Shown: positions 7,526-16,066 of the stretch, in pieces
Numbering within the stretch: position 1 is the stretch's first letter
How the letters are laid out: each line of letters opens with the position of its first letter
NCBI GenBank assembly: GCA_963665925.1
Contig: OY762511.1
Span: 124,001-188,000 of the forward strand
Reading direction: 5' to 3'
Length of the DNA: 64,000 nucleotides
Source of the DNA: G963665925 sp963665925
GTDB lineage: Bacteria; Bacillota; Clostridia; Peptostreptococcales; Acidaminobacteraceae
Notes under the pieces: generated by a model
What the model was told of the DNA's origin: nothing
Seen by the model: the letters and a program-made list of their open reading frames with translations, nothing else
Database searches by the model: none
Position numbers and translations under genes: made by a program

Positions 7526-8791
7526 TTAATCCAAAACTATTTCACAGCCATCCACATAGCGTGCATGAATGTTTCGATCATCTCCGCAGTAGATAAACCG
7601 CTGCAGCCGCTCTTCAACAGAGCGGTCCAGTTCGATATGGAGTTCTGTATCATCAATGACAAGCGCATCGAACCGATAGCCCGGTTCAAAGCTTCCGACA
7701 CGCCCAAAGAACGCGCCGCCGCCTTTGGTACCCATATAAAATACCTCTGATGTCGTAAGCGGTTGAAGACTGCTGTCCACCATCTGCCAAATCATCTTTG
7801 ATCCTTGAACTGCCTGTGACATGACCTGTGCGATAGACACCTTGTGACCTGCACCCACATCTGTTCCAAGACCTACGTGTACGCCTGCATTAATAAACTT
7901 TCTCACAGGCATAATGCCACTTGAAAGATTATAGTTGGCGTTGGGACAATGTGCACTGAACACACCGCGCTCAGCCATCAGCTGAATTTCAGCATCCGTA
8001 TTGTGCACGCAATGCGCCATGACTGTCTTATTGTTCAAAAGGCCATGTGCGGCATATACCGATGCATAATTGTCATATTCAGGATGCAGCTGTGCCACCC
8101 ATTCCACCTCACCCAGATTCTCACTGATATGCGACTGCACAGGAATGTCCATTTCCTTTGCCAGATCGCCAAGACCCTGCATCAGTTCCCCAGTGCAGGT
8201 CGGTACGAATCTTGGTGTAACAATAGGTCGAATCCGTTTTGAAACATCACTGAAAGATTCGAGAAAAGCACGCGTAGCCTTTAAAGCGCCCTCTGTACTT
8301 TCAATAAGATATTTGGGTGAATTTCTGTCCATATTCACCTTGCCAACATATGCGCCAATACCGGATTCGTCCAAAATCCGAACCAGCAGCTTTGTGCTCT
8401 CTAGATGAATGGTTGAAAACAGAACAACGCGAGTTGTTCCCTGTTTTATTAGTTCTTTTACAACTTTCCGGTAAACGCGCTCAGCAAACTCCAAGTCGCT
8501 GAACATGGCTTCTGTTGGAAATGTATAATCCTCAAGCCATGGCAGTAATTCCTTATCGAGTCCAAGCCCGATATTCGGATACTGCGGTGCATGAAAATGC
8601 AAATCGACAAAGCCAGGTACAATCAGCCGATCCCCGTAATCGACAACTCCTGACCTGTCAAAGTCTTCCGGCAGCTCCGTTACCACCGCTTCTACCACAT
8701 CGTCTGAAACAAGAATGTATCCATTTTCGACGACATTGAAAGCCTCTGGGCTTTCAGTAAAAACGACATGCCCTTTATAGGCTTTACGCAA
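7526..8791 (-). CDS. guaD: Guanine deaminase
   Basis: Hydrolyses guanine to xanthine and ammonia; amidohydrolase fold with zinc. Motifs are DLHFHAPQ (metal His pair), HISENLGE, MAHCVHNTD and GTDVGAG (metal Asp). The start is placed at TTG 8791: GAGGAG lies 8 nt upstream, the product then begins in the usual place (beta-strand KGHVVFT), and a good promoter (TTGCTG-N17-TACAAT) lies at 8832-8860, inside the longer frame that begins at ATG 8860. Length 421 residues. It is monocistronic, with no purine riboswitch in the leader. With Add it forms a scattered purine-salvage set. Confidence 0.88.
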   Translation of the reverse strand: MRKAYKGHVVFTESPEAFNVVENGYILVSDDVVEAVVTELPEDFDRSGVVDYGDRLIVPGFVDLHFHAPQYPNIGLGLDKELLPWLEDYTFPTEAMFSDLEFAERVYRKVVKELIKQGTTRVVLFSTIHLESTKLLVRILDESGIGAYVGKVNMDRNSPKYLIESTEGALKATRAFLESFSDVSKRIRPIVTPRFVPTCTGELMQGLGDLAKEMDIPVQSHISENLGEVEWVAQLHPEYDNYASVYAAHGLLNNKTVMAHCVHNTDAEIQLMAERGVFSAHCPNANYNLSSGIMPVRKFINAGVHVGLGTDVGAGHKVSIAQVMSQAVQGSKMIWQMVDSSLQPLTTSEVFYMGTKGGGAFFGRVGSFEPGYRFDALVIDDTELHIELDRSVEERLQRFIYCGDDRNIHARYVDGCEIVLD

Positions 8792-8831
8792 GCCAATCAC
8801 TCCTCGTCCATTTATTTGTCCGTCCACTGGT

Positions 8832-8860
8832 ATTGTATCAGATTTTTTGAAACTCAGCAA
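8832..8860 (-). promoter_or_regulatory. Promoter of guaD
   Basis: Minus strand TTGCTG (about 8860-8855), 17-bp spacer, TACAAT (8837-8832). This position argues for the downstream TTG start of guaD. Confidence 0.55.
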
Positions 8861-9012
8861 AATACCTGATTTTTCTATTTAGATAAATATTACAAAGCCA
8901 TATATCATAAACCGAGGACAAATCCGCAAACTGTATGCAAGTTTATATGTACACACTTTCATTTGCTAGACTAATTCATTCATTGCACATTTCATTCAAA
9001 GCTCTTCAAAAA
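8861..9012. other. AT-rich intergenic region upstream of guaD
   Basis: No open frame or aptamer recognised. It is AT-rich with scattered possible -10 elements; in particular no purine-riboswitch core is seen. Confidence 0.5.
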
Positions 9013-9041
9013 TAAAAAAATAACGGCTAAAAAGCCGTTAT
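9013..9041 (-). terminator. Terminator of the yjbQ-histidine kinase unit
   Basis: Minus strand TAACGGC / GCCGTTA hairpin followed by a seven-T run. Confidence 0.85.
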
Positions 9042-9052
9042 AAGAAAGCATT

Positions 9053-9100
9053 AGTAGGATGAACCACGAACCGTTTGGGAGATTTGCTGACGTCCTACTT
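9053..9100 (-). other. Structured 3'-UTR hairpin upstream of the terminator
   Basis: On the minus strand AGTAGGAC and ATCCTACT enclose about 32 nt that can fold further (ACGGTTCGT). It sits between the kinase stop and its terminator. The role is unknown; it could be a processing or stability element. Confidence 0.4.
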
Positions 9101-9176
9101 TTTGCATTTGGCACAAAATTATTTATAAATATGATATATGACCGCTCCACATATTGCAAGTTTCGTTAATTATTTA

Positions 9177-11435
9177 TCAATTCTTTTTGATCACAGCGTT
9201 CTTTCCATTTAGAAAATCCTGTAATTCCTTAACAAAGCACTGATACTCTTCCATGAAATCCTCAACAATAACTTCAATACCCGCAGTGTCATCGTTAAGC
9301 AGTGCAGCCTTGATCATTTCCATACTCTCACAGATGTCTTCAGACCCGAACTTTGATATCAGATCATCAATGCCATCAATTTCATGACTTAGCATCAAAA
9401 TATTCAGGGGCTCGGTTGCAGCCAAAACGGCATTGACCTTTTTGGGACTCCCTATTACAAAGTCTCGCATACGTGTGTCAAAGGTTTCATTTCCCACATG
9501 GCGCCTGCTCTTTTCAAGCTCGCCCTGCTGAATGTAACGATAGGCAAAACGCTTGTTTGATTTTCCCTTAAAGATACTCAAATCCAGTATTTCGTTTATC
9601 ATACCAAGCATCTGCGCTTCGTCAATAGGGGTCTCAAGAAAATATGACGTGCCGCCTGCTGCAAACTCAGACAGGTTACCTCTGTTTTCAGAGCTCGTGA
9701 CAACAATAATCGGCAAATCGTGTTGTGTGTAGTTCAAACTGTCCCGAAGTGTCTTAAGAATGTAAATGGAATCACTCGCTCTTAACTGTCCGCTAAGAAT
9801 CACAAATGCATAGCGGAACTGATCGAGCGCCTGCAACACTTCATTGATGTCTTGCGCAAAATCCACATCGAAACCGCACATGTCTTCGAGATATCCCTGG
9901 TAGTAGTTTTTTTCCACTTCCTTCTCTTCTATGACAAGCACACGAGTATGCGCTGAATTGATGCGTGTTCTAAGTTTTGACGTCCCGCTTTCTACGTCAC
10001 TTCTGTTTGCCTTTTCAAGGGTAATGGCAAATGTGAACTTCGATCCCTTGGAAATTTCACTCTCAACAAGCATGTAGCCCTGCATGAGCTCAGCGTAACT
10101 TTTGCATATAGCCAGTCCAAGACCAGAGCCCTCGTAATTTGTGATGGCACTGTCCTGACCAGGGATCATCTGTGTGAACAGTTTCTTTTGCATTTCCTCG
10201 GAAATGCCAATCCCCGTATCTTCAACTTCAAAGGCAATCTTGATTTTTTCTGCGGTTTCCTCAAGCTTTCTGACGGTCATGCAGACACTGCCTTCGCTTG
10301 TGAATTTGAAAGCATTTCCGAGCAGATTGATTAAAATCTGCTGAATCTTACTCGCATCCCCAAAGACATGCTTTGGCAAGTCCTTGTCTATGCGATGAAT
10401 GAACGCCACACCTCTATTGCTATTCTTGATTTGATACATGCGTATCAGATTCCTTACAAGTATTTGCAGGTCGAACTCCTCAATATCCGCTTTCAAAAGA
10501 TTGGATTCAAGCTTGGACATTTCAAGAACATCTTCAATCATGCTCAGAAGTGCATCTGCGGAAAAGAGAATATCATCCACAAACTCACCCTGCTCATCGT
10601 CTAGGATTGTATCTTTTAACAGCTGTCCCATCCCCAGTATCCCATTGATGGGTGTCCTGATTTCGTGCGAAATCATGGCAAGAAACTGGTTCTTGGACTG
10701 ATATGCATCCTCAACGACGTCAAACGCCTGCTCCACTTTCTGCTGCAGCTTCTTGCGGTCTGTTATATCCTGCATGGTTCCGTAAAGGCGAACAACATTT
10801 CCATCGTCATCGAGGTCAACCTTTGCCCGCGTTACAATCCATCTGATTTTTCCTTCTATAGTTATAATACGATATTCCACACTATAGCCTTGTCCACTGA
10901 TGACCTGTTCATGTGCCTGCTTCACTCTTCTCACGTCATCAGGATGTACAAAACGCATAAATGTGTTGATGTTGGCCTTTATAGTCTTGTCTTTGAAGTC
11001 GAGCATGCGGTATATTTCATCAGACCAGAACTCCTGCTCCGTTCTATAGTTATGCTCCCAGTCGCCTATTTGGGCAATCCGCTGTATTTGGTTCAAACGG
11101 GTCTGCAGGTGCTTATTGCTGCTGTCCATTTCAACTTGTGCAGTCAAATTATGATGAATATATGCAGTACTGTTGGGCCCTTCGACAAGTTCGACTTCAA
11201 ACCAGTCCCCGTCAATATCTATAAGGGCCATGTCCTCTTTTTCATAGCGTTGAAGCCACTCAAGCCCCTCTCGCATATCAATGATTTCATCCAGGGTCTT
11301 GCCCGCAACGTCATTGATATCCAATTTCAGCAAATCGCAAAAAGAAGGATTGACTTCATCAACAGTGAAATTGTCTCCATAATTCGTTAGGACAAGTATT
11401 GGGATTGTCGTTTCCATTAGCCATCTGCTGTTCAT
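9177..11435 (-). CDS. Cytoplasmic PAS-PAS hybrid histidine kinase with degenerate receiver
   Basis: 752-residue soluble sensor kinase. Residues ~5-110 are a PAS domain and ~125-235 a second PAS/PAC (PAS_3 type, WEHNYRTEQEFWSDEIYRML). HisKA follows with the phospho-His in ISHEIRTPING near 256. HATPase_c has NLLGNAFKFTSEG, EDTGIGIS and GSGLGLAICKSYAEL. A receiver-like domain (~475-600) lacks the acidic acceptor (FVILSGQL where an Asp is expected) and the switch Lys (FLETPID rather than KP), so it cannot be phosphorylated normally. The last ~130 residues are helical and unassigned. Start ATG follows AAGGAGG. It is probably co-transcribed with yjbQ, 61 bp upstream. Confidence 0.87.
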   Translation of the reverse strand: MNSRWLMETTIPILVLTNYGDNFTVDEVNPSFCDLLKLDINDVAGKTLDEIIDMREGLEWLQRYEKEDMALIDIDGDWFEVELVEGPNSTAYIHHNLTAQVEMDSSNKHLQTRLNQIQRIAQIGDWEHNYRTEQEFWSDEIYRMLDFKDKTIKANINTFMRFVHPDDVRRVKQAHEQVISGQGYSVEYRIITIEGKIRWIVTRAKVDLDDDGNVVRLYGTMQDITDRKKLQQKVEQAFDVVEDAYQSKNQFLAMISHEIRTPINGILGMGQLLKDTILDDEQGEFVDDILFSADALLSMIEDVLEMSKLESNLLKADIEEFDLQILVRNLIRMYQIKNSNRGVAFIHRIDKDLPKHVFGDASKIQQILINLLGNAFKFTSEGSVCMTVRKLEETAEKIKIAFEVEDTGIGISEEMQKKLFTQMIPGQDSAITNYEGSGLGLAICKSYAELMQGYMLVESEISKGSKFTFAITLEKANRSDVESGTSKLRTRINSAHTRVLVIEEKEVEKNYYQGYLEDMCGFDVDFAQDINEVLQALDQFRYAFVILSGQLRASDSIYILKTLRDSLNYTQHDLPIIVVTSSENRGNLSEFAAGGTSYFLETPIDEAQMLGMINEILDLSIFKGKSNKRFAYRYIQQGELEKSRRHVGNETFDTRMRDFVIGSPKKVNAVLAATEPLNILMLSHEIDGIDDLISKFGSEDICESMEMIKAALLNDDTAGIEVIVEDFMEEYQCFVKELQDFLNGKNAVIKKN

Positions 11436-11496
11436 GATTACCTCCTTTTTGTCTTAATTTTTCTATACCCTGACCAGCGCAGCTCGAAGCTAAATT

Positions 11497-11913
11497 TTAC
11501 GCCCCTATGATTTTGACAAGAATACGCTTTTGCCTCTTTCCATCGAACTCTCCGTAGAAGATTTGTTCCCACGGTCCGAAGTCAAGTTCTCCTTCTGTTA
11601 CGGCAACAACAACCTCTCTCCCCATGACAGTCCGTTTGAGATGTGCATCAGCATTATCTTCAAAACCGTTATGATCGTATTGACTATATGGCTTTTCGGG
11701 CGCCAGCTTCTCAAGCCAGCGTTCAAAGTCCATGTGCAATCCCGATTCATCATCATTTATGAATACACTGGATGTTATATGCATGGCATTGCATAAAAGT
11801 AAGCCTTCCTGAATGCCGCTTTCCCTCAGGCAAGTCTCAACCTGAGGCGTTATATTGATAAGTTCTCTTCTGGAAGTGGTATTGAACCAAAGTTCCTTTC
11901 TGTAGCTTTTCAT
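11497..11913 (-). CDS. yjbQ: YjbQ/UPF0047 family protein
   Basis: 138-residue trimeric-type UPF0047 protein. Homologues show weak thiamine-phosphate synthase activity and can suppress thiE loss, but the natural role is unsettled. Conserved family segments include the NITPQVE strand, CNAMHITSSVFINDDESGLHMD, the HLKR motif and FGPWEQIFYGEFDG near the C terminus. ATG 11913 follows GGAGG with a 10-nt gap. It is the first gene of a likely two-gene unit with the histidine kinase. Confidence 0.88.
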   Translation of the reverse strand: MKSYRKELWFNTTSRRELINITPQVETCLRESGIQEGLLLCNAMHITSSVFINDDESGLHMDFERWLEKLAPEKPYSQYDHNGFEDNADAHLKRTVMGREVVVAVTEGELDFGPWEQIFYGEFDGKRQKRILVKIIGA

Positions 11914-12018
11914 ATGTTGGTTACCTCCCTACATTAATATGGTTTCTCATGCTCAAAATTATACCAAAATCCCCTCTTGTACCCCCATCAATTTCACAAT
12001 TTATCTTTCGAAAACCTA

Positions 12019-12079
12019 TTGATTAATTGAACAAATCATGCTAAATTAAAGATGAACATATGAGCAATCGTTCATGTGT
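12019..12079 (+). promoter_or_regulatory. Promoter with ArsR/SmtB-type operator before the metal ATPase
   Basis: TTGATT (12019-12024), 17-bp spacer, TAAATT (12042-12047). An inverted repeat ACATATGA...TCATGTGT at 12056-12079 overlaps the predicted start. The TGA(N)CA...TTCA pattern resembles SmtB/ZiaR/CadC 12-2-12 operators. No ArsR-family gene is present in the window. Confidence 0.6.
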
Positions 12080-12111
12080 ATTTTGAAAAAATATGCTTAG
12101 AGGTGTTTCCT

Positions 12112-14469
12112 ATGACTTATCAATATGTACTCGATGGACTTAATTGCGCTTCCTGTGCGCAAAAAATCGAAGCCGCCGTTCGCGGCTTTGAATATATCGA
12201 AAATGCAGACTTTAACTTTGTAACAAAACGATTAACCGTAACCCCTAAATCTGGCAGTGATTCTTCAAACCTTTTATCGGATACTCTGAAAATCGTGAAA
12301 AAGCTCGAACCCCATGTCAATGTCGTTCCTTTTGAAGAAAATAATGCCTGTCCGGAAGAAATCATCTATGATCTTGAAGGGCTTCACTGTTCAAGCTGTG
12401 CATCAAAAATCGATGAAAAGCTTAAACAATCAGAGCTTCTTGAGCAGGCAGAGCTCAGCTTTGTCTCAAAAACAATCACGATTATCCCGAAAACAGGTGT
12501 TAGTGCCGATCAAGCTGATGCCCTTGTTGAAAAGACTGTGCACCATTTCGAACCTGATGTCGGCGTCAAGAGCAGATGGAATGCAAGTGAACCCACTACA
12601 GATTCCATTGATTCAGAACCTAAAACTTTCTTGGGCTACTCCCTCCAAACCGTTCGGCTTGGAAGTGCGCTGGCACTGTTTGCGGGGAGTTTCTTCGCCA
12701 AGCACAATGACTTCCTGCTCATTGCCCTCACGCTTGCAGCTTACCTGATTGCCGGTCTTCCAGTACTACAGCGGGCTTTTAAAGGCATGCGCAACGGACA
12801 GCTTTTCGATGAAAACTTCCTCATGGCAGTAGCAACCTTTGGAGCCTTGGGACTTGGAGAGTGGCGCGAAGCCGCTGCTGTAATGCTCTTTTACGAAATT
12901 GGCGAAGCCTTCCAGGACCGAGCAGTCAATAACTCCAGAAAATCTATACAGAGCCTCCTTAACATCAAACCTGATTTCGCTACTGTTATTGACGGATTCA
13001 ATATGACTGTGGTTAAGCCAGAGCACGTTACCATTGGTCAGAAGCTGCTGATAAAGCCTGGCGAAAAGGTACCTCTTGACGGCGTGGTGTTATCGGGCCA
13101 GAGCACACTTGATACCTCTGCCCTTACAGGCGAATCTATTCCCCGCGCTGTGGAAAAAGGGGATGAAGTTCTCAGCGGTGCAGTCAATCAGAATGCTTCA
13201 ATTACAATTGAGGTGACACGGCCTTTTAAAGACTCAACAGTGGCACGGATTATGAAGCTCGTCGAGCATTCAGCTGCCAAGAAGTCAGAAACAGAGAAGT
13301 TCATTACACGGTTTTCACGCTACTACACACCAGTAGTTGTATTCTCTGCACTTGCACTGGCAGTCATTCCGCCTCTGGTTCTTGGAGGGCTCTGGTCAGT
13401 CTGGCTTAAGAGAGCCCTGATATTTCTAGTTGTCTCATGCCCATGCGCCCTGGTCGTATCCATACCGCTGGGCTACTTCGGAGGTATCGGTGCAGCTTCA
13501 AAAAAAGGCATCCTCATAAAAGGCGGGCAGTATCTGGATGCCCTTTATAGTTTGAAGACGGTTGTATTTGATAAAACCGGTACACTCACTGAAGGTAAGT
13601 TCAAAGTAGAAACCCTTCTCCCTGTGAATGGAACGAGCACAGAAACCCTTCTCAAGTGGGCTGCCATCGCAGAGGCACACTCAAACCACCCCATAGCGAA
13701 ATCCATTGTCGATCGTGCTGGACTCACTCAAGAAAGCATGATGGTTGATGCTTATGAGGATATTCCGGGACACGGGGTTAAGGCAACACGCGGTTCCGAA
13801 GTCATTCTGGCCGGCAATATGCGCCTTATGAAAAAGGAAAACATAGAATTTGAACAAGCGCCTGATGTGGGTACAGCTGTTTATGTGGCTGTCAACGGCA
13901 CCTATAAGGGATGGATTCAGATTGCAGACCTCCCTAAGGCAGACGCAGTTGCAGCGATTTCCGCCCTGAGAAAAGAACGCATTTCACATATTGAAATGCT
14001 GACTGGTGATACTAGGGGGGCAGCTGAACTCACTGCAAGATCGCTGGACCTTGATGGCTTCAAATCGGAGTTACTCCCAGAAGACAAGGTTTTCGCCGTC
14101 GAGGCGCTCGAAGAAAAGTATGGTTCGACCGGAACCCTTGCCTTTGTTGGTGATGGCGTAAATGACGCACCTGTTCTTGCACGTGCCGATGTCGGCATTG
14201 CCATGGGGGCACTTGGGTCTGACGCCGCAATTGAGGCTGCAGATGTCGTTCTCATGACTGATGAACCCTCAAAGATTGCCGAAGCAATTCACATTTCACG
14301 TTTTACACGTAACATCGTCCTGCAAAATATTATTTTCGCCTTGGGCATTAAGGTGGCTGTCATGATTCTCGGCGCACTGGGCATTGCAACCATGTGGATG
14401 GCCATTTTCGCCGACGTAGGCGTGGCTGTTCTCGCTGTACTCAATGCAGCCCGTATTCTGAAAGTATAA
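12112..14469 (+). CDS. zntA: Zn(II)/Cd(II)/Pb(II)-translocating P1B-type ATPase
   Basis: Exports soft divalent metals by ATP hydrolysis. The product has 785 residues with two N-terminal heavy-metal-associated domains (LNCASCAQK near residue 10 and LHCSSCASK near 92). Membrane helices follow, then actuator TGES, ion-binding CPC in VVSCPCALVV (~443-445), phosphorylation DKTGT (~487), HP in SNHPIA, and GDGVNDAP. The CPC with SCPCALV context favours the ZntA/CadA subgroup over CopA. The ATG at 12112 is preferred because AGAGGTG lies 8 nt upstream; the frame begins earlier, inside the operator. It might also protect against Hg(II), though that is inference. Confidence 0.93.
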   Translation: MTYQYVLDGLNCASCAQKIEAAVRGFEYIENADFNFVTKRLTVTPKSGSDSSNLLSDTLKIVKKLEPHVNVVPFEENNACPEEIIYDLEGLHCSSCASKIDEKLKQSELLEQAELSFVSKTITIIPKTGVSADQADALVEKTVHHFEPDVGVKSRWNASEPTTDSIDSEPKTFLGYSLQTVRLGSALALFAGSFFAKHNDFLLIALTLAAYLIAGLPVLQRAFKGMRNGQLFDENFLMAVATFGALGLGEWREAAAVMLFYEIGEAFQDRAVNNSRKSIQSLLNIKPDFATVIDGFNMTVVKPEHVTIGQKLLIKPGEKVPLDGVVLSGQSTLDTSALTGESIPRAVEKGDEVLSGAVNQNASITIEVTRPFKDSTVARIMKLVEHSAAKKSETEKFITRFSRYYTPVVVFSALALAVIPPLVLGGLWSVWLKRALIFLVVSCPCALVVSIPLGYFGGIGAASKKGILIKGGQYLDALYSLKTVVFDKTGTLTEGKFKVETLLPVNGTSTETLLKWAAIAEAHSNHPIAKSIVDRAGLTQESMMVDAYEDIPGHGVKATRGSEVILAGNMRLMKKENIEFEQAPDVGTAVYVAVNGTYKGWIQIADLPKADAVAAISALRKERISHIEMLTGDTRGAAELTARSLDLDGFKSELLPEDKVFAVEALEEKYGSTGTLAFVGDGVNDAPVLARADVGIAMGALGSDAAIEAADVVLMTDEPSKIAEAIHISRFTRNIVLQNIIFALGIKVAVMILGALGIATMWMAIFADVGVAVLAVLNAARILKV

Positions 14470-14486
14470 ACACTGGCTAAAGCATA

Positions 14487-14515
14487 AAACCAGCACATCC
14501 TTGTGCTGGTTTTTC
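14487..14515 (+). terminator. Terminator after the metal ATPase
   Basis: AAAACCAGCAC / GTGCTGGTTTTT hairpin with T tail. Confidence 0.85.
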
Positions 14516-14620
14516 TGTACCGATTCATTTAAATGGCATTAGAGACGTATTTCCACTGCAAAATACACCATTTTTATGGTATTTTGAGTTTTTTTTGTTT
14601 ATAATAATGGCGGGAAAGTA

Positions 14621-14648
14621 CTGACTTGAGTATAAATGTGGGTATAGT
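14621..14648 (+). promoter_or_regulatory. Candidate promoter of fprA
   Basis: CTGACT (14621-14626), 16-bp spacer, TATAGT (14643-14648), about 50 nt before the ATG. Confidence 0.4.
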
Positions 14649-14699
14649 CTTTAACAGATATGCCCCACATTATGGAAAAGTATATAAGGAGATGAATCA

Positions 14700-15899
14700 A
14701 TGGACTGCAGAGTACCTATTCTTGACAAGTTGCACTGGATTGGCGTCAACGACCGTGAGACGACTCTTTTCGAAAACTTTTGGCCCCTTGAGAAGGGTGT
14801 TACATACAATTCTTACTTGATCGACGATGAAAAGGTTGCCATTCTCGATACTGTAAAATTCAACAAGACGGATCAGTATCTTGCAAAAATCAAGGAAATC
14901 ATCGGCGATAAGAAAGTTGACTATCTGATTGTAAACCACATGGAACCTGATCATTCAGGCTCAATTCGCGCTGTTGTCAGCGAGTATCCAGACTGTAAGA
15001 TTGTCGGAAACAGCAAGACACACGACTTCATCCGCGGCTTCTATGACATCACAGAGAACCTCTACGAAATCAAGGAGGGCGATGTTCTAGACCTAGGTCA
15101 CCACAAACTGACATTCTTTATTACCCCAATGATTCACTGGCCAGAAACAATGATGACTTATGACCAGACTGAAAAGATTCTGTTCTCTATGGATGCTTTT
15201 GGTGGTTTCGGTGCTCTTGATGGCGGTATTTTTGATGAAGAAGTCAACGTTGAGTACTATGAAGATGAAATCAGACGCTATTACTCAAATATCGTTGCCA
15301 AATACAGCCCAATCGTACAACGTGCACTTAAACGTCTGTCCGATGTAGAAATCAGTATTATTGCGCCTACACACGGTCCGGTATGGAGAACCAACCCAGG
15401 AACAATTGTAGATTACTACGATAAATGGAGCCGCTACGAAGCAGAAGAAGGCGTTGTTATCGTTTATGGTACAATGTACGGCAATACTGCAAAAATGGCT
15501 GATTATATCGCCCGCATCATTTCAGAGCAAGGTGTTCGAAATGTCAGAGTGTATGATGCATCCAAGACACACTTGTCTTATATTCTGAGCGATGTATGGA
15601 GATTCAAAGGTGTCATCCTTGGGTCTTGCGCGTACAACACACATGTGTTCCCTGCTATGGAAGCGGTTATTAACAAGCTGGAGCATACAGGCCTGAAAAA
15701 CAGATACCTTGGTGTGTTTGGCAATATGTCCTGGAGCGGCGGCGGTGTGAAGGAACTGGATATTTTTGCTGAAAAAGTGAAATGGGAACGTGTTGGCGAA
15801 TCCATTGAAGCAAAATATACGCCGAAGCAGGCTGAATTTGAAAAGCTGGCAGAGCTTGGTAAAGCCATGGCCGAAAAAGTTAAAAACAATCCTAAGTAA
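14700..15899 (+). CDS. fprA: Flavodiiron protein (FprA-type A flavoprotein)
   Basis: Reduces O2 to water and/or NO to N2O in the cytoplasm of anaerobes, receiving electrons via rubredoxin-like partners. The 399-residue length is standard. The N-terminal metallo-beta-lactamase-like diiron domain has NHMEPDHSG (H-x-E-x-D-H ligands), HWPETM and MDAFGGFG ligands, and a further ligand in APTHGPVWR. The C-terminal ~140 residues are the flavodoxin domain (YGTMYGNTAKMA FMN loop; SCAYNTHVFPAM; GNMSWSGGG). ATG follows AAGGAG. It lies convergent to hgcB. Confidence 0.95.
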   Translation: MDCRVPILDKLHWIGVNDRETTLFENFWPLEKGVTYNSYLIDDEKVAILDTVKFNKTDQYLAKIKEIIGDKKVDYLIVNHMEPDHSGSIRAVVSEYPDCKIVGNSKTHDFIRGFYDITENLYEIKEGDVLDLGHHKLTFFITPMIHWPETMMTYDQTEKILFSMDAFGGFGALDGGIFDEEVNVEYYEDEIRRYYSNIVAKYSPIVQRALKRLSDVEISIIAPTHGPVWRTNPGTIVDYYDKWSRYEAEEGVVIVYGTMYGNTAKMADYIARIISEQGVRNVRVYDASKTHLSYILSDVWRFKGVILGSCAYNTHVFPAMEAVINKLEHTGLKNRYLGVFGNMSWSGGGVKELDIFAEKVKWERVGESIEAKYTPKQAEFEKLAELGKAMAEKVKNNPK

Positions 15900-15922
15900 T
15901 CTATAATTATACAGTAGCTATC

Positions 15923-15954
15923 AAACTGCCTGAAAAATTTCAGGCAGTTTTTTT
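15923..15954 (+). terminator. Terminator of fprA
   Basis: AAACTGCCTGAAA / TTTCAGGCAGTTT hairpin followed by T residues. Confidence 0.88.
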
Positions 15955-16020
15955 GTGCATTTTTAACAGAAATGAAATACACAGTAACCTTTCGCACATA
16001 GCAGCCCACTGAAATGCAGT

Positions 16021-16058
16021 AAAAAAAGGGACTGCTTATCCAATAGGCAGTCCCTTTC
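16021..16058 (-). terminator. Terminator of hgcAB
   Basis: Minus strand AAAGGGACTGC / GCAGTCCCTTT hairpin with a seven-T run. It begins just after the TAA at 16067-16069 that ends the readthrough form of hgcB. That spacing fits translation continuing to the TAA rather than ending at the TGA. Confidence 0.85.
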
Positions 16059-16066
16059 AAATTCAG

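Noticed and set aside
8861..9176. Purine riboswitch expected before guaD
   Set aside because: No three-way-junction core or TATA...GTTTCTACC-like sequence found.
10665..11390. 241-codon frame antisense to the hybrid kinase
   Set aside because: Kinase domains are unmistakable on the other strand; the antisense product has no recognisable features.
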